The notes: generated by a model not told the origin, from the letters alone. A stretch of 64,000 nucleotides of DNA from Apostichopus japonicus (GCF_037975245.1 NC_092575.1:9022001-9086000); one strand, 5' to 3'. Positions 10,629 through 23,450 are shown, counted from the first letter of the stretch. Made by a program: numbers and translations.

Positions 10629-12050
10629 AGTTTGCGTCCCAGGGACGCAAGCCCCCAAAAAGTTTGCGTCCCGTAAAAAAAGCTTGCGTCCCAATCGAAA
10701 ATCAATTACGTTTATTGTATGACCTACTGTTACTACTACTAGTGTAGTATCACAGCCTATACTTTGTGAATGTTATACACAATATAGGGTAGAAATGCTC
10801 AGTGCCTTAACTTAGCTATTTTTCAGGGGCGGCCGGGGGCGCCCCTCCTTTCGACCACCCTGCTGTTTCAACCCATTTTTACCCCCAGTCCCCCTCCTTC
10901 ATCCGCCCTTCTACTTCCCTACTCGCCAACTCCGTAGTAGATCCGTGCTTTGACCTTGCAGCGATTCCATCAAACAACTCTTCAAAAATCCCAGTACCTA
11001 CAGTGTGCATATCTCTCGCTAAATTCCAGTTCACTGTACTACTACTGTATGTACATGCCTGTTCGAGCTTCATTTTCAACTACACATGCACAAATCCTTA
11101 AAATCTGATCCAACATTTATCCTGGCTCTTTGCAAGCAATAATCTATACGAAAATTATAGTAGGTCTATGTAAATAGTTTTTTACCCAACGTAGATTTAA
11201 AAAAAATCAGTTCAATGTTCTAAAGTACAGTAGTTTACACACGAATGTTGCGCCAAAATAACATTTACTGAAGCACGTGGTTAATTGGACCGCGAAATTT
11301 GTTTGCAACAGAAACTACTGATGGTAGGAATGCACATTTTACATTAGCAACTATTAATACAGAGAGAAGAAACATACTGTGAGCTGAAATATCCTGATCA
11401 GGATCAGAGATGGTAGCTTCCCACAAAATTCATATATTGTCTCCATTCATTAACATTTTCTGATCAAAACAATGATTCAAATATTACGAAGCCTCTTCGT
11501 TGTCAAAATGTATACGTACTGTATGTGACAAGGCCTAACGTTATGATATTGGAGTGCACACACATGATAGCCTATACCGCAAAAAACTTCACTATCTCTA
11601 CACAGGGGAAAGTAAGTTGCAAGTAATTGTTGTTAAACAACATACTCCAAGTTCACTGAGCACTACAGGTGCAAGAATTTTCACAGACAATGGATGGGGA
11701 CTTATAACCAATCAAATCACGGGAATTTTGGAAAAGCATCATTGTCTTTTTTTAGCATGAATATCTCCGTAACGGGGTGTTGTTAACCCTGTACCTTGCG
11801 GTTGATTGTTATGATATATTTATTTTCAAACAAATTCTATGATCTGTTGGAGTAGGAGAAATTTTGCTTCTTGTAAGAAGAAGTTGTGGTCTTTTGAAAG
11901 AAATAATGTTCATTCCAAAATGTGTTTTGACAGTTTTGTTATGTTTTCCGTTGACCTAGTTGTGAGTGTGTATACTTGGGGTTTGTTTCTCAAAAAAAAA
12001 AGTTTGCGTCCCCCCGGACGCAAGCAATTTGAAGATTTTGCGTCCCTGGC
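10629..12050. repeat. Segment bordered by GTTTGCGTCC motifs in both orientations
   Basis: At 10629-10695 three GTTTGCGTCC-type phrases occur, one forming the hairpin GTTTGCGTCCCAGGGACGCA. At 11990-12050 the same phrases recur (GTTTGCGTCCCCCCGGACGC and a further TTTGCGTCCC). The 1.3 kb between has no convincing gene. Reuse of one motif at both borders suggests a non-autonomous transposon with hairpin-containing ends, but no target duplication was identified. Confidence 0.35.
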
Positions 12051-12478
12051 CAAAACATGCTCTATACATGCTCTATACATGCATGGTTCTCAGGCAGTTC
12101 TGGGTTAGGTTTATAACAAGTATTATCTGGCCCTTTTCAACAGTAAAGGTCATCATATAGAGCCACCCAAGGCCTTTTATACCAGTTAGGGAGACTGGAT
12201 ATAGATGTCATCACTGTGGAATCGAACTTGCGACTGGGAACTGTGCTGTTAGGCAGGACTTCCAGGCAGTGGAGGGCATGGTTAGGCAGGGCATTGTCAT
12301 TCAGGCAATGTTAGGCATGACTGCCATGTAGCACTGGGTACTGTTAGGCACATCTTTTATGCATTATGGGCTTATATGGTATAGAGATGTTACAATGTAC
12401 AGAGTGGCGACATTGCACAATTAGCATTGGGGGTGGGCAGAACTACAGGATTCAATGAGCGGGGGTATTATTCCTTAC
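12051..12478. repeat. Spacer with degenerate GTTAGGCA repeats
   Basis: Between about 12245 and 12355 the phrase GTTAGGCA with CAGGCA variants recurs several times at irregular spacing. No gene is seen. Confidence 0.35.
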
Positions 12479-12573
12479 ATTAATGTCCTTGATAATCTCA
12501 AATTGACCTTCAAAATGATAAAGTGATCCAACAATCTTCAGTAATTTCATCCCAAATGGTAATTCAATTAGCT
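12479..12573 (-). CDS. Candidate exon of the unrecognised gene
   Basis: The 95-bp segment is bounded by ACCAG at 12574 and GTAAGG at 12478. It encodes ELIELPFGMKLLKIVGSLYH followed by FEGQFEIIKDIN. The incoming phase needed (1) equals the outgoing phase of the segment at 26316-26452. The open frame continues upstream of the acceptor (to 12637), so the true exon start is uncertain. No family is recognised. A Harbinger-like element begins only 69 bp away. Confidence 0.3.
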
Positions 12574-12641
12574 CTGGTAATTTGGTTGTTATAAGTTTAC
12601 TCAAAAATTGAAAAAAATACATAGTACCAGCTTGCATCTAA

Positions 12642-15600
12642 GGGAAGCCTCGCAAATCTAACCGCCATGTCTGGGCCGGTGGATTTTTCCGCGGCTATAA
12701 TGAGCACAGCCCCAAGCAGATAATGAGTCACACCTGAGTGCACACTCTCCAAACCACCCTCCACGCTATACAGTTACATTCACAGCCGCGGTCAAGTTTT
12801 TACTAAGCCAATTTCAACACAATAGTGAGTTGAACAAACCATCATAGCTAAGTCCAAAGGTATTCAAACTAGGGTTAGGCGATACATCGAAAATTATTAT
12901 TATCACGATAATTTTTCTTCAAGACGATATTTATTGGGGATTGAACAAATGACGATAATTTCTTGTGAAAGAAATTTGAAATAAATGTGGAAAAAAAATA
13001 CGATTATCCTTTCTTCGTTTTATGTGTAAATGTTTTTCTAGCAATCCATGGTTAAGAAAGTTGAAAAAAGAAATAAAGTTTATCAACTTCATTTACTGTC
13101 TTTTGAACTTCGTAAAAAACCCATCCTTTACAACATTGACAATATAGAGAAAAAATCTCTGAAAATCAGTAGAGAAATTACCAATTGTGTACGAACAGTA
13201 TAGTTTGGACACCTATTAAATTTTACGACAGATCGAGCAAAATACTTTGGTAAAATTCACGCGAAACTGGCATATCGTGCTAATGCAACTAATGTCATGT
13301 AAACAAGGCTCTAGTACACCCATTTATGAATAAACCAAAAGACCACAAAGAAATTATTTTCTAGAATATCCACACAAAAAAAGGAAAAATTAATACCCTA
13401 CCATAGTTTAGTGTACAGTAACTATCCTAACCACTTCGTCGGTTACGGATCTCACGAAACAATGAAAACACAACTAATTGTATTTTGCGAAGTTTACGTT
13501 TTCTACAAGGACATGGAAACAATATTTAGCACTTAGTTAATCATGCCAAGTGGCCCAAAAAAATAGTTTTATAAGGTTTACTTTCATAAAGATGGCCATA
13601 CTGTAGCTATTGGGGCCTTGATATCGTGCTATGTCTGTATGGTCTAGACTGTGCCTCGTGTATCATGGGGAATAGTTTTTTTTGTTCATGCGGAGGAGTC
13701 GGTTGGCTTGAGGTGTGTTTTGATGTTACGGGGATATTTACCTACTTTTCATGAACTTCTAAGATAATATTTCGCATAACCATACCGATCCTTTACTGAC
13801 TGACCTAATTAATTCTAGAGTGGAGCCAAAATAGTTTACTCCATGAAATGATTTTTAAAAACGTGCTAAAAATTTTCACAAACAGGTGTTAAACAGGGGG
13901 TTGTTTGCCACGGTACCTGGGAAAATTCAAAGCACATGAAGCCTACTGTGATATACAAGTAGGGTTAAACACTGCAGTTGTAAACTGATGTACGTATAGT
14001 GCACGCTGTTCATTGTTAGGCAGTCTAGAAACAGGGCTTTGCCGAACGTAGTTTGTTTCATAAAATCGACAGTTTTGTAATTTAAACTTTTTAAAGATTG
14101 TAAGACAGATTAAATCTCTTCATTTTATCACATAATATAGCTACTCTAGCTTGTCATTTTAAAATTTTCGACAGTTTTGTGACAATTTAAATTAAAATAG
14201 TTGTCAGTACTTTGAATCCTCAATTGCGAATTTGTTATCGCCAGACATGCAAAAATACTAAAATTTTCCTGCGGCCTTTGCCTCCTGGACCCCACATAAG
14301 GGGTTCCACCCCTTGACCCCACCTCGGCCCTAAGGTGGGCCGCTGGACCCCACGCCATTATGCTCGTGCGCAACAGGGGCTGGTGTGTTCGCTGTGCGAA
14401 AACACCGATGGGAAATCGGCAGTTGTTTTTAGTGTGTTTGCGAACACACTTAAAAAACAGCAAATCTTCTGTGAAAAATAAGCAAGGAAATGTGAATTTA
14501 CACTGCAGGAATCTAAAATGCTAACTTTCTTATTTTCCCAGTCGGCCAAGTAGGAACATAAACTTTCGTTGCCTTTTTGCAAGGACAAGTTTCCTGAATA
14601 TTTAAGATCTAAAAAACTGAAATAACAATCTCACTTCTTGCACATGTGCACATTAGCGTGAACCAGAGCCTAACATACCGGAAGGCTTTAGTCCTACTAA
14701 GTTGTATAGAACAGGACCTAAACTCCCTAGCTAGGTGAAAAAAAAATTGGTTGACTGTAGGGCATTTTTCGCACTCAAGCGAAGCTGTACTTTTTTTCTA
14801 GCCAGCTAGATTGTAGACATCTCTTTTCAATATCATGTATCACTGCATTGGGGGTGTAGAGTTAATGGTCATGTTTTTCGGAAGGGTGGGGTGGGTGTAT
14901 TACCATTACGTTTCTGGAAAAGTTTGAGTACACATGTCATTATCATACCGGGGCTGAGCTATACAGCAGCTTGAAGGTTCTTTGCCTCAAACAATGCAAT
15001 ACGATGTGGAAAAATAAAGTGAAACTGTATCGCAAATAAGCTTGCATTAAAATTTTCACCGAATAGTCACTTATACAGTATCTCTAACCACATGGCAGCC
15101 TAAAACACTAAGTCAATGAGAAAATCAAGCCTAACCATGTTTATTCGCCGAAATTGTGTCGCAGTTAGCTTCAGAGGTCAACGTTATGGTTGATGGTCTT
15201 TCTTTAGCATACATATGTGGCATAGCTTAACTATTGTTTTGCTCAACTTTTGGTATGTAAATATGGGTTTCTGAAGTTCTTGGGGGGCATATTAAATGCA
15301 ATGGCTGATTCAGTTTTTAATTCATAGTTTCGTATCACTCGTTGAACAAGGCTGATAATATATAGGCCCAGGTAAAGGCTGTTTTTATCGAACTCTCGAG
15401 TAGCGGATTGTCACAATCGTTCATAAGAGACCAAGAAATTTTATTTGTGAGGTTTGATAACGTGGAAGATTTGCAAGTATTATATAAAGTACTGAATCTT
15501 GGACATTTGGCAGTGGCGGTTTTTAGTGTGTAAGTCACTTTGCAACATAAACTACCGCTCTATTGACTGTCAAAACCGCCAAAGTTAATCCGGTCACTTG

Positions 15601-15786
15601 GCCAAGTTTGCTCGTTGTTTGTGAACAATAACCAGCCTTGTGTTGTCAGGACGCTGTGCTCATTACTCCGGTTGGCAACCAGCTTGTGTGCATTCAACCA
15701 TGGGACCAATATGCACATGCATAATGAGCAAGGGGTGCGGGATTTCCGCCGGCCCGGAACCGGCGGATAGATTTGCGAGGCTTCCC
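12642..15786. mobile_element. Harbinger-like non-autonomous DNA transposon, 3.1 kb
   Basis: The left end GGGAAGCCTCGCAAATCTA is mirrored by the right end TAGATTTGCGAGGCTTCCC, and the match continues inward into a CCGCC/GGCGG-rich part. Both ends are flanked by TAA (12639-12641 and 15787-15789). A 3-bp TWA duplication is the mark of the PIF/Harbinger superfamily. The interior has no transposase; it holds a C/G-rich patch at 14260-14400 and an inverted unit of the GACTTAGTGTGG repeat family near 15075-15140. It is therefore non-autonomous. Superfamily assignment rests on the ends only. Confidence 0.75.
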
Positions 15787-15847
15787 TAAGGACTCTTAAT
15801 TATTCAAAATTTTCTCAAATTTATATCCCTAGCTCAAAACGGCGATA

Positions 15848-16276
15848 ACCCCCCCCCCCCCTTCGTTAGCAGAATCCTGGCCACACCACTAGTTATAATT
15901 CCTATTTTCCCCTTTAAATCCTATTTTACCCACTCTCTCAAACAATACCACTGACCTACCCTATTAAACTTTCTCCCTTTTTCCTGAGCAGACATAACTT
16001 CACAAACACTCCTTCCCAAAATTTTGGCTGGCTGCCTTCATACCTCAGGCTCGAAGACTTCTAAGAATCGGCAAGGGTTGATTGGCTATAGGGCTCTCAT
16101 GCTTACAGTTCAACAGCTAATAACAACTCCTAGTCCTGCTTTAATTCCACTAACAGCCTCTGCAGAGCCTAACCACAAATGTAAAAAAACACTGCAAAGA
16201 CTGGGAGACAAATTAAAGGAGCTTTGGATAAAGGTGAAGGCTCAGATTTTTTTAAACAATGGGGATTAATTGTAAT
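15848..16276 (+). repeat. 1.1-kb dispersed repeat, copy 2, left part
   Basis: It matches 3485-3915 closely, including the GATTGGCTATAGGGCTCTCA phrase. It stops exactly at the 8-bp duplication ATTGTAAT and resumes after a 2.8-kb insertion at 19045. Confidence 0.75.
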
Positions 16277-19044
16277 CAGTGTTTCCTCTAAGAAATTTCT
16301 CATTGAGTCAAAATGGCTAATATCTGAATATTTGACTCACCCCGTCCTGGGGGAGGGGTCTAAGGGAGGGGTAAAATTCCGGGAAAATTATTTTATTGAA
16401 CCCAAAACACAATTGGTCAATGTTTTTGTATTTTTTTGCCGATAGAATAGTACTACCAGGGGCGTAGCCAGGATTTTCAAAGTTGTAGGCTCGACTATCT
16501 GAGGGGAGCGCCACCATCGTTTGGCACAGAGCGTACACAAAAATTTTTAGTTTTACAAACCCCCCTTCCCGAGTGTTCTTTTTGGTTCCCTGGCCTCTTG
16601 GTAACTTGAAACACCTCACTCAATATCACTTTTAAACCCCAAAAACAAAGGAGTTCAAAAAGTACTTAATTCAATACTACATAATGTATTTAAAGTATGC
16701 AAGGTACATGTACAGAGTAAGCCAGTAACAACAGGCAACAAAGTGCTGCAGCGATATAAAGTCTGTTAATCAACGATAGGCTTATTTGACTGTGGAATGT
16801 TTCTCAACTGAAATATTATCTGTGTAAACAGGTTCTTAACTAGATGCTAAGAAACTGACAAGATCGGATCCTAGTCTTTTTCGGCAGGTAGAGTGTTGAT
16901 TAAAACGGCACGCGATAGAAATGACAGCCTAGATGACAGAAGAATAGGTCACCTAATTTAGCCATATTCTTGCTACGTTCATTTTAATAGTTTTCCTGTC
17001 TATACTCTAAAACTCGTCCAGCAAGCTTATGGATTTGAGTTGTTTAAAAAAAGGAAAGGAAAACTTGGCCAAAGAAAGTGTAGGCCCGGGCCTACAGTGC
17101 TACATACTGGCTACGCCCCTGTGTACTAAACATCGGCCAATCAAATGTCTGATTTTAAATTGAGGCATGGAACCCTGAGCTTTATTTAAATGATGATTGC
17201 TAAATCATAATAAACTACTTTGTTGCATATTATGCTTTACTTTTACAAGCTAAAATTTGGCTCAAATATAGTGCACCATTTGCAATGCAGGGTAGGAATT
17301 TAGATTTGGCTCTGGGGGCTATTTTGGGAAAAGGTTGTAAGCATTCATCAGGATCAAGTAAGCACAATTACCCTCTTCCTAGTTAGCTGAGACCGTATAG
17401 CAAATTTATTGAAAGTTTAATTGCCAAAATTTGCGATGGTTTTGCAAATAACATCAATCCACCGAATATATATGACGGAAAACCATAACCCATCAACTGA
17501 AATAGAAAACATGGAGGGGCTGAAGTAAAATGGAGTGGGTGTTGAAGTGTGCTATATTGCACCAAATTGCATCTGAGGCCACCAGGAAATGCAAAAAAAT
17601 TCTACCCTTAGTCCCCTCCCCCAGGCCGGCCATCATTCTTCAGCCACCCCCCCACTCAAAAGTACCTTCCTACACCAATGCTTCTACTGAAGGTGCCCTT
17701 TCCTTTAATCATGTATTTTTTTGTGTGTGGATAAAATTACCCACCTCCAAATACGAAACCATTATAGGCTACTGCTGAAAAGTAATCGAAGTTAAAACCT
17801 TCAATCCATCGCCACAGCAACGGTGTACGTAAAATACAACAGTTCCTCGCTAAGATATAACACATACCTAACAAACAACTGCCGATTTCCAGCTATTTTT
17901 TTGTTTGCAAACCGATGGTTAGGCTACATTTCCTATTGACTTAGTGTGGTTGTTAGGCTAACATGTGGTCGAAGGTTGCAGTATTTCATGGCTATTTTAG
18001 TTCTAGCTAACTGCGTCACAATTTCAGTGAATTAAGAGATTCTTAAGCTAGATTTTCCCGTTGCTTACGTGTGGTGTTTGGCTACCTTGCACGCGACGTT
18101 AGCAGCAGGGAATGTATGAAAACAAAGCTACGCAAAGTATTGTTATTATTATTTTTTTTGGCAAACCGATGGTTAGGCTACATTTCCCATTGACTGTTAG
18201 GCTAACATGTTGTCTGAGATTGCAGTTTTTCTTGGATATTTTTATTTTTTATTTGCGACACAACTTGAGCGAATAAACAGATGACTAGGTTAGAGTTCCA
18301 TGTTGACTTAGTTAGGCTACCGCATGTGGTCGGAGATTTTTGGGGATTTGATGTTATTGTCGCTGGTACTGAAATTGCTTAGTAGAGGCCGTAATTTGCC
18401 AGTGACTGCGCGAGAAGTTCCCGGTGATTGTGCGCGACCCTCCCGCACTGCTTCAAATTTTATCAGATGTTATGCGGGATTATGAGAACTGTTTGTGCGA
18501 TTCGTGCTGCTACTGCAAACCCGTACTAAAGCAAAAAGCATGTCACAATTAAATTTACACAGACATCTGAGATTAAGAGGGCTTTTTTTAGCACTTGCTA
18601 GGGCGAATCACCCGTCGCCCCGCTTATTTCTGACCCTGTTGCAATGTAATGTAAGGTAGGCTATACAGATATTATATTTAGTACACTGGTATTGCGAACC
18701 ATCGTAGTGTAGGCAATGCATATACGTTATATGATTTAGCTTTACAGCAATCGAGTTAAATCTATGTGATTGTATAGAAAAACAGCGCTACGGTAAAGGT
18801 AACGATCACTAATTTAACATTTCTGACGATAAATTGGAAACAATTTACAGTAATAATTTCTTCACTTCAAGTTGAAGTTCTGAACACCATGCCTATTAAA
18901 AAGATTTTTTTTTTCTATTCAAACTGTACAAAATTCATGAGAAAATGAAACCCTCTTTTTTTTCCTCTCTCTCTGAACGCCAGTGCGTCAAATCGGCAAG
19001 CCATTGCGTCAAAATCGCGTCATATCGGCTTAGCGGAAACACTG
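16277..19044. mobile_element. hAT-type non-autonomous transposon, 2.8 kb
   Basis: The left end CAGTGTTTCCTCTAAG and right end CTTAGCGGAAACACTG are inverted repeats, and ATTGTAAT is duplicated at 16269-16276 and 19045-19052. An 8-bp duplication with CAG...CTG ends is diagnostic of hAT. The insertion interrupts the 1.1-kb repeat cleanly, which confirms both borders independently. No transposase frame is present. It carries a nested hAT (16457-17121) and units of the GACTTAGTGTGG family (17885-18340). Confidence 0.85.
16457..17121. mobile_element. hAT-type MITE nested in the 2.8-kb hAT
   Basis: Ends are CAGGGGCGTAGCCAGGAT and the inverted ACTGGCTACGCCCCTG. Flanks AGTACTAC (16449-16456) and TGTACTAA (17122-17129) agree at six of eight positions, as expected for an aged duplication. 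A GGAGCGCCACCATCG block near 16505 is shared with elements at 52932-53999 and 53248-53626, so these belong to one family. Confidence 0.75.
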
Positions 19045-19661
19045 ATTGTAATTAACTTTTGACCAAAAATTATTAGGCATCACCTTATTCATACACAATC
19101 CAACAATCATCATTTGAATATGATTCATCAAAATCTTGAGGAGATTGAGATATTTGAAAATATTACAAAGAATGACCCCAGATGACCCCCTAAATGACAT
19201 TTGACCTCAATTTTCCAAACACCCTTCGTAACCCTCATCCCGAGGAACGTTGTGACCAAGTTTCATTATAACTGGCCATACACTGTACGTACGGAAGCAA
19301 TTTGAAAATATAGGGCCGCGGTCCGGGCCACAAAAGACCCCTAGTTGATCTTTGATCTCAAATTTATGAACACCCTGAAGGTAAAACTTCCATAGTACTA
19401 TCGTGACAAAACCTCAACTGGAATCTGTAGGAGAAGCATTTTGCGTATTTCCACAAAATGGCCCATTACGGCCCACAGGTGACCTTTGACCCCAAATTTC
19501 GGACCATCTCTAATGGCCCTATACCCAATGGTCCTTGTGTCCAAGTTTCATGAAAATCCATCACACACTGTGCGAGTGGGAGCGGTTTTACCAATTGTTG
19601 ACGGATAGAGTGATAGACGCCACACTGTAACAATAGCTCACACCAGCATGCTGGTATGAGC
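19045..19661 (+). repeat. 1.1-kb dispersed repeat, copy 2, right part
   Basis: It continues copy 2 after the hAT insertion and matches 3912-4579, including the TGACCTTTGACCCC phrases, a shorter GATAGAGT microsatellite, and the terminal palindrome at about 19633-19661. Confidence 0.75.
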
Positions 19662-22469
19662 TAAAAAATAATTAACATCCAATTTTGTTATGAAGTGACA
19701 ATTTCAACAAAAAGTCAAAGTTTTTCTTTCTTGAAAGTTTATTGTGGGCCATTGGTTGATGTTGTGCAATGTAGGCCTAGGATAAGCTCATGGCCTACCA
19801 ATTTGACAAGGTGTATACTGATTGTGCTTGTATTACGATATTTGTAGTTACGATGTTGTAAACAACAATAGGTGGGGAACCACTTTCTTGACGAAACAGT
19901 AGGTCGAACTCGGTAAATCACTACAGTATAATAACTTCCTGGACTGAAGGTATCGATCGTTTCTGCTCCTAGCAGCAGTGATTTCTTTGTAACTCTAATC
20001 GGATTAAGTGCATGCTAGCTCTGTTGTGGAATATTTCGGAAAGGCTCGGGAGTGATCACTTGAGCTTGCTGCAATAATGAGACACACCTGAGTGCACACG
20101 AGCTGTACTCTTCTGCGGCATACCACAACGACAAGTTTTGAAAGTGCCCCTTAGTACAAATCAACATCCAAACAGTCACTTTCTGAGCCTTAATTCAAAA
20201 AATTAACCTCCAGGAGAAGAATGAGAGAGAGCCTGAGTACTTACCAGATCACTGTATTAAAACAAATACAAACAAAAACATGAATAAACATTCTAAAGAG
20301 CAAATTAACTATAACTACATGTTAAGATCAGGGTCAGTATATTTATTTAACAAAATCCAAAAGTAAATATCAATCAACATTAAACAGATACAAGTTTACT
20401 GTGATATGAAATTATATGTGGTGGCAATCAAGCCAGCAGCAAGGTCACATTATTTGAAAACTAGAAAGCAAACAAGCTTTATGATAACCTGCTATGTTTT
20501 CGATGAAAACATATAAGGTAACACTACATACACATGTTTCAAGTTTCACATGTTAGCCTAACAACCACACTAAGTCAATGGGAAATGTAGCCTAACCATC
20601 GGTTTGCAAAAAAAAAAAAAAAAAAATCCGTAGCTTACTTTACAACTTTCAATTTGCTGGAAATCGGCAATTGTTTGGAAGGTACTGTAAGTGATATATG
20701 TCTTATAGAGGGAATGTTATATTTTATATTGGAGTAGTTACTAGTTGTTATTATGTCTTTACATCAATCTGGTATTACATTTTAGAGTAATTTTAAACAA
20801 GTTACGATGGTACAATTTGCTTTTCAGTTTGATTGGCCTATGCTTACATTTTATAATTGAACCTGAATGGAGTTAAATAGGTAACGAATAGGTATGTTTA
20901 ACTTCAAGTTCATAACATTTCTATTTGTTCATAAACGGTATAATACTGAAAATAAGTACAAAATAAAGTCGCACTGAAGGCAATATGTCATTAAAATTTA
21001 CACTTTGGTACAGATTGAAGATGGATGGTTTGTCTGAGATACTTTTTGAGATGGATATTTTGAGTAACTATTCTTAGCCCATTTCAAGCCATTAACAGGA
21101 GACATTCACGCCGAGGTGGTTATGCCATTCACTTAGCACAGTGCTGACTAGGTAGGATGCCATATTTCCGTATTTTGGAAATTTAAAAAAAAAAAAAAAA
21201 AATTTTCTTCCGAGAAACTCCAGAGGTAATTTGGTATATACAAAATGATACCTTAGAGCCTTGTATAACAATGAAGCAAAAGGAAACGGGAAAATCACAA
21301 CAATAATTGTTTCTGTCGAACTTTATTGCCGATTTCGTATATATGGGATATTTTTTCATTTTCAAATAATCGGAATCGGTACGATTATGAAAAAAATTAT
21401 CGGTAATCGGTATTTTCTGTTATGCATAATCGGTTGAACACTAGTTACGGCACAGTCACTACGGTGAATCTGCAATACTAATTATGAAATTCACTCACTT
21501 TGGAGTTATTCATGTTTATTGTGACTTTGACTTCTGGCAACCTCAATGACTTTTAGATTTTTCACAAAAATCTTCATTTCTCTGTACTCAGTAAGGTGGA
21601 TGCAAATATTGTAAATGAAGTTCACTTAAGCTATTCTTTTGTTGTTACTGTTTTTAGAAATCATATAAGCTTTTGCCCTCTGGAAAGAAGATGTTTTATT
21701 GTACTCATTAAGGTGGTTTGACCTTCATCCAAGCTAAACAGACAGAGATATATTGTTGATAACACTTAAAATGGGTTAATAGGCAGATGGCCCACTTGGA
21801 TTTATTTACTTGTATCTTGACCACCAAACAGGATCAGTGTGAAAAAAATACATTATGATCAGATAATTGGGCAAGTGAAGTTGTCAATTTCACTCAGGAA
21901 TTACTTGCACCTTAAGCTGTAATTAATTAAAGGAAAAAAAGAAAATTGAATTCATCACAAGGGAATGAATGAGTGGAATATAATACAGTTCATTCCTATT
22001 ATCAGTACTAACAATTCTTGAGAAGCCACAATTCTCCTGTTAGAAAAAACATCAAATGCTACATATGCAAGGGTGAAATTAAGATTTTGAGGTCCAGAAG
22101 CCACTCTCTGGGAAAGGTGGCTCCTCACTCACAGGATGCTTGGTTGACCTAGCCACTTGGCAGGGACCAAGAGTCAGTTGTAATTTAAACAAAAAACATG
22201 TGTGTAGATTATATCTTGATCACAGGGGTGGGCTTGGTCAGACCATGAATATCTACAAGAAAGGCCAACTGAAAAGCCTGTCATGTAGGAGAGCCTATTC
22301 TTGAGCGACTACTTTTTAAAGAAATAAAAAAAACAATAGCTATTTGGCTAGTGTGACTATGGGTCTATTCACCCAAAAAAATTGACTTGTCCCTAATAAT
22401 GCTACATTCTAGTCTCTGTAATTGTAATACATGGCACAAGACATGCTAGGTATGTACATTCTACTTCTG
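19662..22469. other. Non-coding stretch with repeat relics
   Basis: A unit of the GACTTAGTGTGG family lies inverted at about 20555-20690, next to a poly-A run at 20608-20627. A TGAGACACACCTGAGTGCACAC phrase near 20080 also occurs near 12725 inside the Harbinger-like element. An ATAATCGGT-rich patch at 21365-21440 looks like a MITE terminus, but its partner was not found. No gene is supported. Confidence 0.4.
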
Positions 22470-22792
22470 ATTGCACACTGGAAAATGGTATCTCTGTGCT
22501 ATACAAAATATATCCCTTAGAGGAAAGTGATGAACAACCTAAATTATGTCACAGAATCATTGAAGCACTGGCTGCACTCATGTTGTCCCAAGCAATTCCA
22601 CAAGAGACTTATTCCAATAATTTTCTCGTCAAAAACAATCTTGGTTTTCACAGTGTTTCAGAGTCAAATGTAATACCATGTGAGCTATGGGTTAAACGAG
22701 AGGTGCTGAGTGTACTAATGGGATTTGATGACACTGAGATTATATGTCCATATGAGCCATATGTCTACAGTTGGTCCTGGTCCCATCAATAC
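22470..22792 (+). CDS. Unrecognised ORF, coding-like
   Basis: The frame reads through about 105 codons, including ISVLYKIYPLEESDEQPKLC, IIEALAALMLSQAIPQETY and CELWVKREVLSVLMGFDDTE. Amino-acid use is protein-like, with charged and hydrophobic residues alternating. I recognise no family. No strong splice acceptor defines the left border. It may be a single exon, a relic of a mobile element ORF, or chance. Confidence 0.25.
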
Positions 22793-23187
22793 TAGAAGAC
22801 CACGTCCCATCCATGTGAGATTTTTTATATAGTGACCAGGAGAAAGTTTTATGTGCAGCTCTCTCATGACTCAGAGGTAAAAGAGATGTGATAGAAAACC
22901 AATGTAAAATATGATGGGTCAACAGAGAAACTGTACCAAAAAGAGGATGGACCTATATTGGGAACTTTTTGTTGTGAAAGCAGGTGGGAATGTTTGAAGA
23001 TATTAATTATACTTTTCATTTGGACAGTGTGGTAATTGTTTCTTTCCACAACAGTACTACAAAGAAATCTTGCAAGTCGGTATTTTGACCATAAATTACT
23101 ACAAGGGTTATGGAGAATTGACCAATATCAAAGACATATGATTATGAATGTACCCTGCATTGTCCCGACACTGTGTTAACTCTTCCA
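22793..23187. other. Non-coding stretch
   Basis: No supported feature. Confidence 0.3.
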
Positions 23188-23450
23188 CACTCTTAAAACA
23201 TCCGGATCAAATTTGATTCATTCCGGATCAAATTTGATCCGGTTTCCGGATCCCAGGGGCACCGACCCCGTCCGGATCAAAATGATCCGGATTTCCGGAT
23301 CAAAGAACAATGACCCCATTCCGGATCAAATTTGATCCGGCTTCCGGATCCCAGGGGAACCGACCCCGCCCGGATCAAAATGATCCGGATTTCCGGATCA
23401 AAACAACAATGACCCCATTCCGGATAAATTTGATCCGGTTTCCGTTTCAA
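23188..23450. repeat. 98-bp tandem repeat built of CCGGATCAAATTTGATCCGG palindromes
   Basis: A unit of about 98 bp is repeated nearly three times. Each unit has the 20-bp perfect palindrome CCGGATCAAATTTGATCCGG (23223-23242, 23321-23340, and a one-base-shorter copy at about 23420-23438), a second near-palindrome CCGGATCAAAATGATCCGG, and single CCGGATC half-sites. The block begins with CACTCTTAAAACATCCGG. A related inverted CACTCTTAA-TTTTTCCGG end is at about 28215-28245, so both may belong to one MITE family. Confidence 0.75.

Noticed and set aside
10820-10860. CAGGGGCGGCCGGGGGCGCC, similar to a hAT end
   Set aside because: No matching opposite end nearby.
12870-12960. CTAGGGTTAGGCGATACATCG, similar to a common hAT MITE start
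   Set aside because: No inverted partner and no target duplication within the Harbinger-like element.
21365-21445. ATAATCGGT-rich patch ending in GAACACTAG that looks like a MITE terminus
   Set aside because: The other terminus was not found, so no element can be bounded.
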